A DNA stretch of 27,081 nt from Rachicladosporium sp. CCFEE 5018 (taxonomy: Eukaryota; Ascomycota; Dothideomycetes; Cladosporiales; Cladosporiaceae), in NCBI GenBank assembly GCA_002077045.2, contig KZ111153.1:805426-832506 (forward strand). The letters are read 5' to 3'. The translations under genes were made by a program, and so were the position numbers. Under the pieces are notes generated by a model, which saw only the letters and a list, made by a program, of their open reading frames with translations, searched no databases and was not told the origin of the DNA. This document shows positions 1 to 8,598 of this stretch, piece by piece (within the stretch, counting starts at the first letter, position 1; every line of letters begins with the position of its first letter).

Positions 1-220
1 AGTAGTAGGCGGCCGGTCACGGCTGACGAATGACGCGTTGCCAGAGCGCTTCTTGCTGGCAATAGTCGCCCAATCTCTTACCGAGGGCGCGTATTCCTGA
101 GCTTCGTACGGAAGAGCCGTTTTGTAGTGATCCAGAGCGTTGAACAGAGAGTAGTTGTCACCGTTGGTCCTGATGTAGCCGTCCTCGTTGTTTCTGGACT
201 CGAAGCTAGTTCTTGCCATG
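1..220 (-). CDS. Hypothetical protein, 5' end only (runs off left edge)
   Basis: An open frame starts at the ATG complementary to 218-220 and runs uninterrupted for 73 codons to the left edge. It begins MARTSFESRNNEDGYIRTNG and is rich in Asn, Ser, Asp and Tyr, with no signal peptide or membrane segment. Composition looks protein-like, but I recognise no family. Just upstream lies a well-formed 51-nt intron (245-295). After splicing, the frame continues 5' of this ATG without a stop but also without another in-frame ATG, so I place the start here and treat the spliced upstream part as 5' UTR. Gene identity is unknown and the 3' end is outside the window. Confidence 0.5.
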
Positions 221-244
221 GCAATAAAGGAATTCGGGGTGAAC

Positions 245-295
245 CTGTGAGTGTTAGCATGTACTCACACAAGAGCGCACCGAGGTGATGAGTAC
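245..295 (-). other. Putative 5' UTR intron of the left-edge gene
   Basis: On the minus strand the donor is GTACTC and the acceptor ACTCACAG, with a TGCTAAC branch point about 10 nt upstream of the acceptor. Length is 51 nt, typical of this genome. It lies 24 nt upstream of the chosen ATG. The exon before it carries a short out-of-frame ATG reading frame that could act as a uORF. Confidence 0.5.
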
Positions 296-296
296 C

Positions 297-1777
297 TGAC
301 AAGGCCGTTGAGATGTCTTCGGATGCCCGGGAAGATGCAATGGTGGGTGGCGGAGGTACTGCTTCGAAAATGATGGGCTGCCAATACTGGGTGATGGCTG
401 ATAGATGAGATGTCTAATGCTGTGATGTTGAGGAATAAGATGAGAAGAGCAGAAAGATGCTCATGTTGACGCCACCTCACCGTACTTGCCTGTCAAGACG
501 CGGCAGCATCTTCAGCAAGATCGCATTGGGTCCTTCACCTTGCGCGCAAGACACACCAAGGACGCTCTTGCAATTCCTCAAGCTGAGAGTACCATGTAAG
601 CACGCGTTCGAGTGTGACCATATCACGTCGCAAAGACTTAGGTCTCGACTCCCGATTGCATGCCAGGTGTCGGTGAGCACCTTAGTATATGTATACATGC
701 ATGAGGTCCTCCTTAGTCCATTGAATGAAGTAACAAGTTCGATGCAAGTATAAGGCCAAAAGTATATGCCTTAGGCTTTATATCGACTAGCAGCACTCCA
801 TCGATCGGGCCCGAAGTGTCGAAGCGCACGTTTCAGAGCCACGTTGCGCAATCATCTCCTGCTCCAACGATAACGTGGACCACCTTCATACTGCATCTGC
901 TCGTCCGCCAATAGGCAAGCCCCTATCGGCACAGGCATCGCGTCCCTCGACTGCTAACGTCATCTGCCACGTTCGTCAATGCCCCTCGGCTTCGTTCCGC
1001 AATGGCAATTCCTCTGAGGCGCTGCGATAAGTGCTTACATACGATCCTCAATGCATGGATGTAATCATGCATCATGCTTCTTCGCCCCCGAGCCTTCCCG
1101 AAGGAACAGACGCCTCGTGGCTGACCAGGATGCCGGTCGTTGACTGACGTCTCGTGCGCGAGAGCAGGAGATCAGCCCTTCAGCTCTGCGATCTTAGCGT
1201 GGTGAGACGCGGCTGTGGCTGTCAACGGTTACTCATCCGTGCCGACCTTAGTACTGAGGCTATCTCGTGCGACTGACGAATCTTAGACGTTCTACGCCAG
1301 ATCCTCACAGCAAGCACATGCCTTCATGCATCGGTGGGCCTCCTCGGCGGCCTCACTGCTTGTCGACTAGAACTACCTGTACTCTCCCTCGCGATGTTCA
1401 GCTGTGATCCAGCAACTCAAACCAACATGCTCGGACTCGGACTGCAGCAGGCCTCTAGGCAGCCGATGCAGAGATCTCTGGCGACTCCGCCTATGGCGAG
1501 CCAGAAGTGCTCTGGAGCGGCACAACACTATCGCAATCGCTTGTGAGTATTGTGGTAGTCTCACGTGGCGCACCTATAACTCCTTTGGTGCTGTATGACT
1601 GCATGGTCATGGATGAACATCTATATATTCGCCACCCTGGGCTTCTACCCTGTGGCCTGAGACGTCACTTTGCTGTTCACGCACTTGCTGTCTATTCTTT
1701 CGAGTTCAATTCTTTGCGTCCAAGCGACGTCCTTGTGCGCGATCTTCCTCTTCTTCGTCAACTCTCCTTCTCGCACC
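297..1777. other. Long intergenic region, largely featureless
   Basis: No reading frame here resembles a known protein; the open frames are short and overlap on both strands. Visible items are the promoter side of the left-edge gene, a short perfect inverted repeat (1051-1057 with 1066-1072), and a TATA-like ctatatattc at about 1620-1629. A pyrimidine-rich tract (about 1740-1775) runs directly into the ATG at 1778. The last two look like the promoter and leader of the small gene at 1778. Confidence 0.5.
1051..1072. repeat. Short perfect inverted repeat (ATGCATG / CATGCAT)
   Basis: Two 7-nt arms separated by 8 nt, in non-coding DNA. The arms are themselves nearly palindromic, so chance is a real possibility. 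Confidence 0.3.
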
Positions 1778-2026
1778 ATGTGCATCCAGGTCATCGAACG
1801 ATACTCGGTGTGCCGATGCCTATACTACAGACACTCAATCGACCCGTGCCCAGCTAGAGCACAACGCGGCCATACCGTTCATGAGAAGACAGTCTTGGTC
1901 GGCTACACCTGCAGCAAGCATGCTCGGGGTCGATCGCATCACGCAAGCCTGCAGCACTCGCTGCCGTCACCACACCAAGCAATTCGCTTCGATCACGGCC
2001 TCCGCCAGGTACTTGGATCACCCTGA
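1778..2026 (+). CDS. Small Cys/His-rich protein, possible conserved fungal hypothetical
   Basis: An 82-residue frame begins MCIQVIERYSVCRCLYY and continues with HSIDPC, GHTVHEK and VGYTCSKH, giving regularly spaced Cys and His (C2, C11, C13, C23, C45, H18, H31, H48) that could bind a metal. The pattern resembles short uncharacterised proteins that I associate with dothideomycete genomes; that association is from memory and unverified. The start is supported by CACC directly before the ATG, a long CT-rich tract upstream, and a TATA-like element about 150 bp upstream. The frame stays open upstream of the ATG, where it reads as a hydrophobic stretch, so an N-terminal extension with a signal peptide is a less likely alternative. 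The last 30 residues look less conserved-like and may hide an intron. Confidence 0.45.
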   Translation: MCIQVIERYSVCRCLYYRHSIDPCPARAQRGHTVHEKTVLVGYTCSKHARGRSHHASLQHSLPSPHQAIRFDHGLRQVLGSP

Positions 2027-3460
2027 AAGGGAACTGGCTCGCTCAAGCAGCACCTCTTCCATTGAACGCTTAGTCTGCGCAAGTTTCTACTTGGACACAA
2101 GCATCGTACGGACGTGCAAGGAGGGCTACCCGACGGTGGCACACCATGACCCTCAGTCGAAGGCGTGCGTCACTAGCTCTCAATCGCGCTCAGATCATAT
2201 TATACACCACTTGCACCGCAAGCCGGATGAAGCTAAGCTGAGCTTCGGCGCATAAGCTGGATCTTGACAATCGCAGAAGATTGACAATAACACGGGCATC
2301 TCGGGGTGAAGGCCGCCGCTTTTATCCTAGAGCGATCTGCTGTTGCTTTGATAATTCCGGGTCAGGCTTGCGCCAGTTCAGCTTGCAGTGTTGACAGCTA
2401 GGCGAAAGGGGCATCGGAGCAAGCAAGAGTCGTCAAACGCCGCCAGAAGCCCTGCGACCTTGCATGGATTGGAGACATGAGTCAACGGCACGAGTAGGTA
2501 CACCACATAAGCCACACGACGAACCAAGATCCTGACATGCTAAGCATGTGTCGCGGAGGGATCGCGCCAGGATGCTGGTCATCAGCGCGGAAATGTACGA
2601 AACGAGGATCAATGTTGGAATGAATGTTGGAACTGTACGCTAGTGTGCGAACGAAAGTAATGTCTACTGTATTGGATATTGTACAACCGGATTGGCGCAG
2701 CCGCACGGCTGCAGCGTTATTCCCAACACATACCTGGAAGCTTGCGCGTCTTATCACGATATAAGACCCATGTTATAGCATCGCTTTCACCGCAATCCAG
2801 ATGCCCGAACGTTCAGCTAAATGCCCACATCCCGAAGTACTTTCAATCACAAGCGAGGTGCGGACACTGCAACAGACTATTGCCCACTGCGCATAGACTC
2901 TAAGAGCAGTAGCATGTCACTCCGCTGAGCTGGAACAAGGATCACCTACGAGTCACATATTTAGAGAAGTGGAGGTGGATGGTGGCCAACAAGTGCGGTT
3001 CAATTGACTATCTCGCGGCTTCAGCTCAGAACACCGCAGAATTTGACCAACTCCCCCTTCCCCCTCCGGCTCTGGCGACAGCCATGGCGCGCATGTCGTA
3101 CCGGATCTTGTCGTCTGCATCATCACCACCTTTCCTCCTTCTCCCCTATCTCTCCTCCCTCTTTTCCCGACCGCAAGCGTCACCAGTACGGCGAAGTGCA
3201 GTCACATTCTCGTGTATTAACACGTCAGCACAGGCTAGCCGAACGTGCGGCGAAGCTCACTACCACTGCGATCAACAAGAAGCAGACCGGCTGCAAGTCG
3301 ACGACTGCAGGGCGTTGAGTTCCTAGTGTAAAGCCAAACACAGGCAAGTAAAGAAATGAACGGTCAGAACCATGACAAGTAGATGTCAAGTCCTCCTTTC
3401 CTCGTGCAAAAGAAATCCTCTGCCGCGCTGTACAGCGCAGACAGAAAAAGCTTGAGTTCC
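2027..3460. other. Intergenic region downstream of two genes
   Basis: No protein family is recognisable. The segment about 3040-3180 is strongly pyrimidine-rich on the plus strand (purine-rich on the minus strand) and is followed by two overlapping plus-strand frames of 104-115 codons. Neither resembles a known protein. The stretch adjoining 3461 is the likely 3' UTR and terminator of the minus-strand CBM48 gene. Confidence 0.4.
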
Positions 3461-4255
3461 TCACTGACGGACCACAACACCCTGGCGGCGGGTGGAGCGG
3501 GCAATCTTGATCTCATCTTCGGACTCGGACGAACACTCTGAGGCGTCAGAGTATCCGCATCGGTTGCCACCACAGTCCAACTTGACGCGGTTGCCAGCGC
3601 GGGTGATACCGTAGCGCTCGCAAGTGCAGCACGACGAGGTGCTTGAGACGGACGATGGGGTGCTGGAGCCGGAGCTGCGGGACGTGAGCGATGGCACATC
3701 GGACTCGGCGTCGGAGTCGTCTTCGCTGGACTCTTCCTCGGACTTGGAGTCGTTGACTGAAGCCGCGGCAAAGCGGGCTGAGAGTTGATCGACGGTGGGA
3801 CCGGTGAAGGAGCCGTTGCGGAGAGCGGCGGAGGCGTGTGGCTTCTGGGGCTTGGGAGACTTGATCTGAGATGGGCTCAGGGCGCGGCCCTTTGGGACGT
3901 CGCTCACGCGGCGGGACTGGCGGACGGCCTTCTCCACATCGCGGGCACCTGCGGGCTTGCCGGCGGAGGGGATGTCGAGGACGTTCAACTTGCGGCCGGT
4001 GGTGGGCTCGACGACGGCGTCGCGTGCGGGGTCGTGGGAGACGTGGTAGCCGTCGATGATGTAGTAGTACCAGTAGCGTTGGCCTTGCTTGAGGGTGGCG
4101 CCTTGAAAGCGGAATGTGCCTTTCCAGCCACCAGCTTTGGCAGAGTCCTTGCTGAGGGGTAGCTGCCCGTTGTAGTTGTCCCAGGAACCGAGGAGGTGGA
4201 CGGACTTGCAGTGCGCGGAAGTGCGGAGGGTGAAGTTCAATTGAATGGCGGCCAT
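3461..4255 (-). CDS. CBM48 / AMPK-beta-like glycogen-binding-fold protein
   Basis: Single-exon, 264 residues. Residues about 4-95 form an early-set (E-set) CBM48 fold like that of AMPK beta/Gal83: LNFTLRTSA, then VHLLGSWDNY, GGWKGTF, RYWYYYIIDGYHVSHDP and GRKLNVLDIP. This fold binds glycogen-like alpha-glucans, or serves as a structural module. The rest is low complexity: a basic Ser/Pro linker, an acidic Ser/Glu/Asp stretch (SEEESSEDDSDAESD), a poly-Ser region and a Cys-rich tail (SCCTCERYG, LDCGGNRCGY). No kinase or Snf1-complex C-terminal domain is present, so it is not a canonical AMPK beta subunit. The start at 4255 is chosen because the fold begins at once, the context is CGAAATGG, and the 5' leader is CA-rich as in fungal UTRs. 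The frame stays open upstream to 4642, but that part looks like UTR. Confidence 0.8.
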   Translation of the reverse strand: MAAIQLNFTLRTSAHCKSVHLLGSWDNYNGQLPLSKDSAKAGGWKGTFRFQGATLKQGQRYWYYYIIDGYHVSHDPARDAVVEPTTGRKLNVLDIPSAGKPAGARDVEKAVRQSRRVSDVPKGRALSPSQIKSPKPQKPHASAALRNGSFTGPTVDQLSARFAAASVNDSKSEEESSEDDSDAESDVPSLTSRSSGSSTPSSVSSTSSCCTCERYGITRAGNRVKLDCGGNRCGYSDASECSSESEDEIKIARSTRRQGVVVRQ

Positions 4256-5151
4256 TTCGATTGAGTTGACTTGGTGGGTTGTGTGTTTGGTATTGGTGGT
4301 ATGTTTTGGTTGATTGATTGAGCAAGAAGAGCTGATTACAAGTGTATTCGTGATAGTATGATTTTCTGATATGAGTCGACCAGCGACGTGTGCAATAGTA
4401 ATTCGGATGGGGTTGGTTTGATTAGTGGAATGTGTATGAACAAGTAAGTTCGAGCGCCAGGCTCTGTGCAAAGAAACAAGTAAAACGGAAAGGACAATAT
4501 AACAACTAGAAATCAGCTCTTGAGTTTGACACGCTTGCTGAACAGAAAGGAAGAGGAGGAACAGGATGCCTGAGCGTATACTTATCGATGGTCCCAGCTC
4601 GGGAGGGCAGGATGCCAGGTGCGCGGTGGTGCATGGCAGCATGCGGAGCTATTTGCAACGCGCATGACGAGCGCGAAGAGACGAGTCGAGAGTGGCAGAG
4701 GGATTGGAAAGTGATGGGGACGGGCGCGGGTTTGTGCATTGGAGGCGTGCCTGCAGGCGCTTAGAGAGGTGAAGTTGATTGGTGAGGCAATGCCGAGGTC
4801 AACCAATCAGCGTGCGATATGGCCTTGCAGCACTTGACTACAGGATCGCTCCGGACCTTGGTGATGACGTGCAGTGTGGGTAATATCGCATTAGGAGGTG
4901 TTGTAGACGTTTTTGTGACCCGGCCTTACTTCTCGGCGGTTATGTCAAAGTGGTCGCTCGCGTCGCAGCATACTGCAAAGCATCTCAAGTCCGTACAGCA
5001 TGCGAGAGGAGACATCCTGCGATCTCGATCTCATGGACACACTACACTTTGCTGTGACACCCAGGGATAGCAGTAGCATAGCAGCATCGATGTGGTAATC
5101 GGACCGGCACTATGTGCCATTCAAGACGCTATATCTCCACATCCAACACCA
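4256..5151. other. Promoter/leader region of the CBM48 gene
   Basis: About 0.9 kb between two minus-strand genes. Directly before the ATG the minus strand is CA-rich, typical of a fungal leader. An inverted pair of CCAAT boxes lies at 4776-4809. A plus-strand frame of 83 codons at 4819-5070 has no recognisable similarity and is probably fortuitous. The right end is the 3' UTR of the ADIP-family gene. Confidence 0.5.
4776..4809. promoter_or_regulatory. Inverted pair of CCAAT boxes
   Basis: TGATTGGT at 4776-4783 and ACCAATCA at 4802-4809 form a perfect 8-nt inverted repeat, each arm containing a CCAAT core with flanking TCA. The HAP/CBC complex binds CCAAT in filamentous fungi. The pair sits about 520-550 bp upstream of the CBM48 start. 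Confidence 0.4.
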
Positions 5152-6894
5152 TCACTCATCTCCCCCAGCAGCCTCAAGCAACTCCGCAAGCTCATCCCGA
5201 CTCAGCGTACTTTTCCTCCTTTTCGCCCGTCCCCTGATCCTAGTCCGCTTGACCGGACTGAAGATCTTGCCCAGGGTGTCGTCGTCCTGCACCTCCGCTT
5301 CGTCCTGATCCGCCACACCATCTAATGCAGCCGGACTATACCTCCCCTTCCTGGATGCACTAGGAGGTGCCTGCGGGCTTGCTTGGGCGCGTGCACGAGC
5401 AGCTTGTGCGCCTGCAGCCTCCCTTGCGACTGCGTCTAGCTTCTCATAGACTGTCATGTGTTTTTCGGAAAGGTGCTCGCTTGGCTCGTCGTCAGGCAGG
5501 GGCTCTGCGTAGTCCTCTTCATCGTCTGCATAGTCGGGCTGCATGACTGGGACTGGCATCTTACGAGCTGGCGATCGAATTGCTGCGCTGCCTGGCGGCC
5601 GCAGGTCAAATGAGTGCGGCGGTTCGAGAATGTCGTGCTTTCGCTTTGTTGCGCTGATGGCTGCCAGACTGTCTGAGAGACGCGGTGGCTCGAGATCAAG
5701 CATGTTGGATTCATCGAGCTTGCTATTGTCGAGTCGAGTAGCCTCAACCTCGCTCGCATCGCTGCCTGCCAAACTCTGGTCCATTTCGACGTTGCGCACA
5801 GCACCACTACTGATATGTCCGCGCTGTGGAGAGACTAATCCCATACCTCGGCGCAAGTCATCGATGTTGATAGTATCACCAGTATGCATGCGTCGTTGCC
5901 AGCTGTTCATCATGATCAGAAGATCTTTCCACCGCATCTCCATGTGCTCCCATCCTTGCCGTAGTCGAATGATCTCCTCGTCGCGCGCCTCGACCTCTTC
6001 CACCGAGACGAAGTTCGGGTTCGTCAAGATGCGCTTCATGTGCGTGAGGGCATCTTCGAGTTCAGTCGCAAGCGTCTCGTAGGAAGTCGGCAGCGCGTGC
6101 AACATGCTTTCGTGGCCACCTAATACTACCTCGTCACTACTCCCTCGACTTCCGATCGCACTGTCTGGCAACTTCTTCGTCCTTGCCGGCAGCCCAAGCA
6201 CCTCCTTCATGGTCTTCAGCGCGTCCCTCAGCAGTCCAATCAGACCGTCATTCTCATCGCTCAAGCTCTGACTCAGTCGCGTCAGAAACTCCGCGGATTC
6301 CTGCTCAAGACTGTATTCCGGATCGTCCACAGCTTTCGCCTGCTGTGCCTGTTGCTTCGCAAGCCGGCCGGTCACCGTCACGCTCGGTGCCACGACCACC
6401 GCCTTGTTACCTCGCTGCTGTCCTTGTAGATGACTTCTCAGCCTCGTCAATTCCAGATCTCGCTTTCTGATATCGTTCGCACACTGCGCCTTGACTTGCG
6501 CCAACGCTGTCTTTAGCTTGGCGACCTGCTCCTGCGCGCTCTTCAACACTTTCTCCACCCGCTTCCTCTCCTCTACTGCCGTCCTCTCAGCATTCTGGGC
6601 TGCTACAGCACCTCTCGCGCCCTCTTCTACCTTCGCTTGTAACCTCTCAATCTCGGCTTTCTGTCGCGCGTCTTCGGCGCGCAGCTGTCGCACATTGAAT
6701 GAGAGTGCTTCTCGTGCGTCTTTATCGCGGTCTGAGCGCAGAACGAGGTCGTGTACCAGGTTCATGATCTGTGCGCGCGAGTCCTTTGAGGGCTTCACGA
6801 AGTCTACCGGTGCGGACGGATCGCGAAGGAGGCCGCGAGTTAGCAGGAGGTTGTTGAGATAGGTCGAGGCGGTGCGCAGAGATTCGGAGTCCAT
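5152..6894 (-). CDS. ADIP-family (NIMA-interacting / Msd1-SSX2IP-like) coiled-coil protein
   Basis: Single-exon, 580 residues. Near the N-terminus (about 10-55) is the ADIP-family signature: YLNNLLLTRGLL, a PVDFVKPSKD segment and NLVHDLVLRSDRD. Long heptad-rich coiled coil follows (about 60-165), a second helical region around 270-345 (WEHMEMRWKDLLIMMNSWQR), then an acidic, Pro/Ser-rich tail ending in a basic patch (RTRIRGRAKRRKS). Family members include vertebrate SSX2IP/ADIP and fission yeast Msd1, which anchor microtubule minus ends at spindle poles. Aspergillus relatives are annotated as NIMA-interacting proteins. A spindle-pole role here is inferred from the family. The start at 6894 is the first in-frame ATG after the upstream stop. 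Confidence 0.8.
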   Translation of the reverse strand: MDSESLRTASTYLNNLLLTRGLLRDPSAPVDFVKPSKDSRAQIMNLVHDLVLRSDRDKDAREALSFNVRQLRAEDARQKAEIERLQAKVEEGARGAVAAQNAERTAVEERKRVEKVLKSAQEQVAKLKTALAQVKAQCANDIRKRDLELTRLRSHLQGQQRGNKAVVVAPSVTVTGRLAKQQAQQAKAVDDPEYSLEQESAEFLTRLSQSLSDENDGLIGLLRDALKTMKEVLGLPARTKKLPDSAIGSRGSSDEVVLGGHESMLHALPTSYETLATELEDALTHMKRILTNPNFVSVEEVEARDEEIIRLRQGWEHMEMRWKDLLIMMNSWQRRMHTGDTINIDDLRRGMGLVSPQRGHISSGAVRNVEMDQSLAGSDASEVEATRLDNSKLDESNMLDLEPPRLSDSLAAISATKRKHDILEPPHSFDLRPPGSAAIRSPARKMPVPVMQPDYADDEEDYAEPLPDDEPSEHLSEKHMTVYEKLDAVAREAAGAQAARARAQASPQAPPSASRKGRYSPAALDGVADQDEAEVQDDDTLGKIFSPVKRTRIRGRAKRRKSTLSRDELAELLEAAGGDE

Positions 6895-7264
6895 GTTGGC
6901 GCCCTTGAAAAGGTTGGACCGCGGTGGTGATGTCAATCGTGCAGGTCAACCGGAGTGTTGACTTTTGGTTGCATTGTTTATGTCGCGAAAATTAGTCAGC
7001 CGCGATCTTGCGCCGTGAACTTCCAATGGCACGCGTGCACAAGACATATGTTCTGCCCCTCGAGACCGCAACACCATCATTTGGAAGCACGATAAAAGGC
7101 ACTGGGTCCGGGTGGTATCGTGTTAGGAGATTGCATGTCCCTGAACAAATCGGCCTACGCACTCTGCTTGGAACGTTCTCACGCGACACGTCCGGAAGCT
7201 CAGCTGGCGTATCGTGTAGGAATCAATACACAATGCTGTGCTGACAATATCGACCGTCAAGACT
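6895..7264. other. Intergenic gap, promoter side of the ADIP-family gene
   Basis: 370 bp between two minus-strand genes. It holds the 3' UTR of the MDR gene and the promoter of the ADIP-family gene. A 78-codon plus-strand frame (7008-7244) shows no similarity. I see no clear motif. Confidence 0.4.
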
Positions 7265-8284
7265 CTATAGCTTCGAGCTGCTCTGCTGCGGCACCTTCAC
7301 TACAACCTTGCCCCAGGTCTCTCTTGCACCCAACGCCTCCAGCGCTTCTGGCACGCTTTCCAACCCGACAAACGTTCGACCAGTGAACTCCGTTCCTCTG
7401 ATCTCTTTCCGACTCATCATAGCCAGTAGCTCCTCCCAGACGCTCTCTGTCGTCTCCGGCTCGTTGAGGGCGTACGCACCCCAGTGTAGACCCATGACGG
7501 CAATGTTCTTCAGCAGCAGCTTGTTCATGGCCACTTTCTCGATCTCCCCTCCCACGAACCCAATGACAATCAGCCGTCCGTTCCATGCCGTGCACTTTGT
7601 CGACTTGTCTATCAGCCCCACAGGATCATACACAACGTTCACGCCCTTTTGGCCCGGCGTCATCGCTTTGACCTTCAGCGGCCAGTCCGCGTCTCTGTAG
7701 TTGATCACATGATCTGCCCCAAAATCCTTAGCCACTTGTAGCTTCTCCTCCGTCCCTGCTGTAGCTACCACGGTAGCTCCGAGCGCTTTCGCGATCATCA
7801 CCGCGGCCAACCCAACACCCCCAGCTGCGGCATGCACAAGCACCCACTCCCCTTTCTGCACCTTTGCTCTCGTGACTAAGCCCGCGTAGCTGGTCGGCAT
7901 CGTCACAAATAATCCTGCTGCCTCATTATAGCTCCATCCCTCGGGCACAGGCTTCAACTGCGCCTCGATAGCTACGACAACTTCCGCATACCCACCTTGC
8001 GCAGCACCAAACACCCGGTCACCAACATTGTACTTCAGCTTCTTCTGGCCCGAAGGCGAGTCTGGGACTGCTATGACTTCACCAGCGAACTCTGCGCCTG
8101 CTGTCCAAGGTAGAGGCGGCTGATGTTGGTACTTCCCGCGAATCTGCAGCAGGTCGAAGAAGTTGGTTGCGGTTGTGTGAACGCGGATCGTGTATTGAGA
8201 CTTATTAGGAGTGGGAGCAGGAAGGTCTATGACTTTCAAGTCGCGGGGCCCGGAGACGTAGGAGGAGATCTGGATGCCGCGCAT
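7265..8284 (-). CDS. Quinone oxidoreductase-like MDR enzyme with C-terminal SKL
   Basis: Single-exon, 339 residues, full length for the zinc-free quinone oxidoreductase branch of the medium-chain dehydrogenase/reductase superfamily. A GroES-like N-terminal domain (about 30-120) includes TNFFDLLQIRGKY, PWTAGAEFAGEV and VGDRVFGA. The NADP(H)-binding Rossmann motif AAAGGVG lies at 152-158, followed by GAT, GADHVINY and a VYDPVG segment. The catalytic-zinc Cys/His set of alcohol dehydrogenases is absent. Such enzymes reduce quinones or activated alkenes with NADPH; the substrate cannot be predicted. The protein ends in Ser-Lys-Leu, a canonical type-1 peroxisomal targeting signal. It is transcribed divergently from the Zn2Cys6 regulator across about 310 bp. 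Confidence 0.88.
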   Translation of the reverse strand: MRGIQISSYVSGPRDLKVIDLPAPTPNKSQYTIRVHTTATNFFDLLQIRGKYQHQPPLPWTAGAEFAGEVIAVPDSPSGQKKLKYNVGDRVFGAAQGGYAEVVVAIEAQLKPVPEGWSYNEAAGLFVTMPTSYAGLVTRAKVQKGEWVLVHAAAGGVGLAAVMIAKALGATVVATAGTEEKLQVAKDFGADHVINYRDADWPLKVKAMTPGQKGVNVVYDPVGLIDKSTKCTAWNGRLIVIGFVGGEIEKVAMNKLLLKNIAVMGLHWGAYALNEPETTESVWEELLAMMSRKEIRGTEFTGRTFVGLESVPEALEALGARETWGKVVVKVPQQSSSKL

Positions 8285-8598
8285 GGTGGGCGAGCTTGAG
8301 TGCCAATGGCTTCCAACTCAGTGCGTCTCTATAAGCGTAGAGGAGAATGACGACCACGAGAGACTTGTACGTATACGAGAGGATTCAACGTATGTCACTT
8401 ACCGCAACACCTCCCAATATGAGCAGCTCGGGTATCGCTGCTTGAAGATAGAAGATAGCCTCGGCAAGAGCGAACGTCAGCGGTGAGTGAATAGCGGACA
8501 GACTTGGCATATAGCCGTTCAGCGGCCGCCGACAATCGATGGTGCGGCCGCATTATCAATATCGCATTGCTGCAAAGTCTTCCTCCAACACATGCGTG
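8285..8598. promoter_or_regulatory. Divergent promoter between MDR enzyme and Zn2Cys6 factor
   Basis: The 314-bp gap separates two outward-facing starts and must hold both promoters. Its clearest motif is a repeated GCGGCCGC close to the regulator's start. No TATA box is obvious. Confidence 0.55.
8522..8551. promoter_or_regulatory. Paired GCGGCCGC sites, candidate Zn2Cys6 operator
   Basis: Two identical palindromic octamers (8522-8529 and 8544-8551) are spaced 22 bp start to start, about two helical turns, with an ATCGAT palindrome between them. CGG/CCG triplets are the half-sites recognised by Zn2Cys6 proteins. The pair lies 48-77 bp upstream of the ATG at 8599; if translation begins at 8539 instead, the second octamer overlaps codons 2-5. 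Autoregulation is an inference. Confidence 0.35.

Noticed and set aside
3040..3326. Small plus-strand gene after a CT-rich tract
   Set aside because: The CT-rich tract is followed by an ATG, but the two competing frames look random and the segment is the probable 3' flank of the CBM48 gene.
3546..4325. Second minus-strand frame of 259 codons over the CBM48 gene
   Set aside because: Extremely Arg/Pro/His-rich and in a different frame from the conserved fold; an overlapping shadow.
8539..8598. Upstream in-frame ATG as start of the Zn2Cys6 factor
   Set aside because: Possible, but it has a T at -3, adds 20 residues without family character and overlaps the GCGGCCGC repeat; kept as an alternative only.
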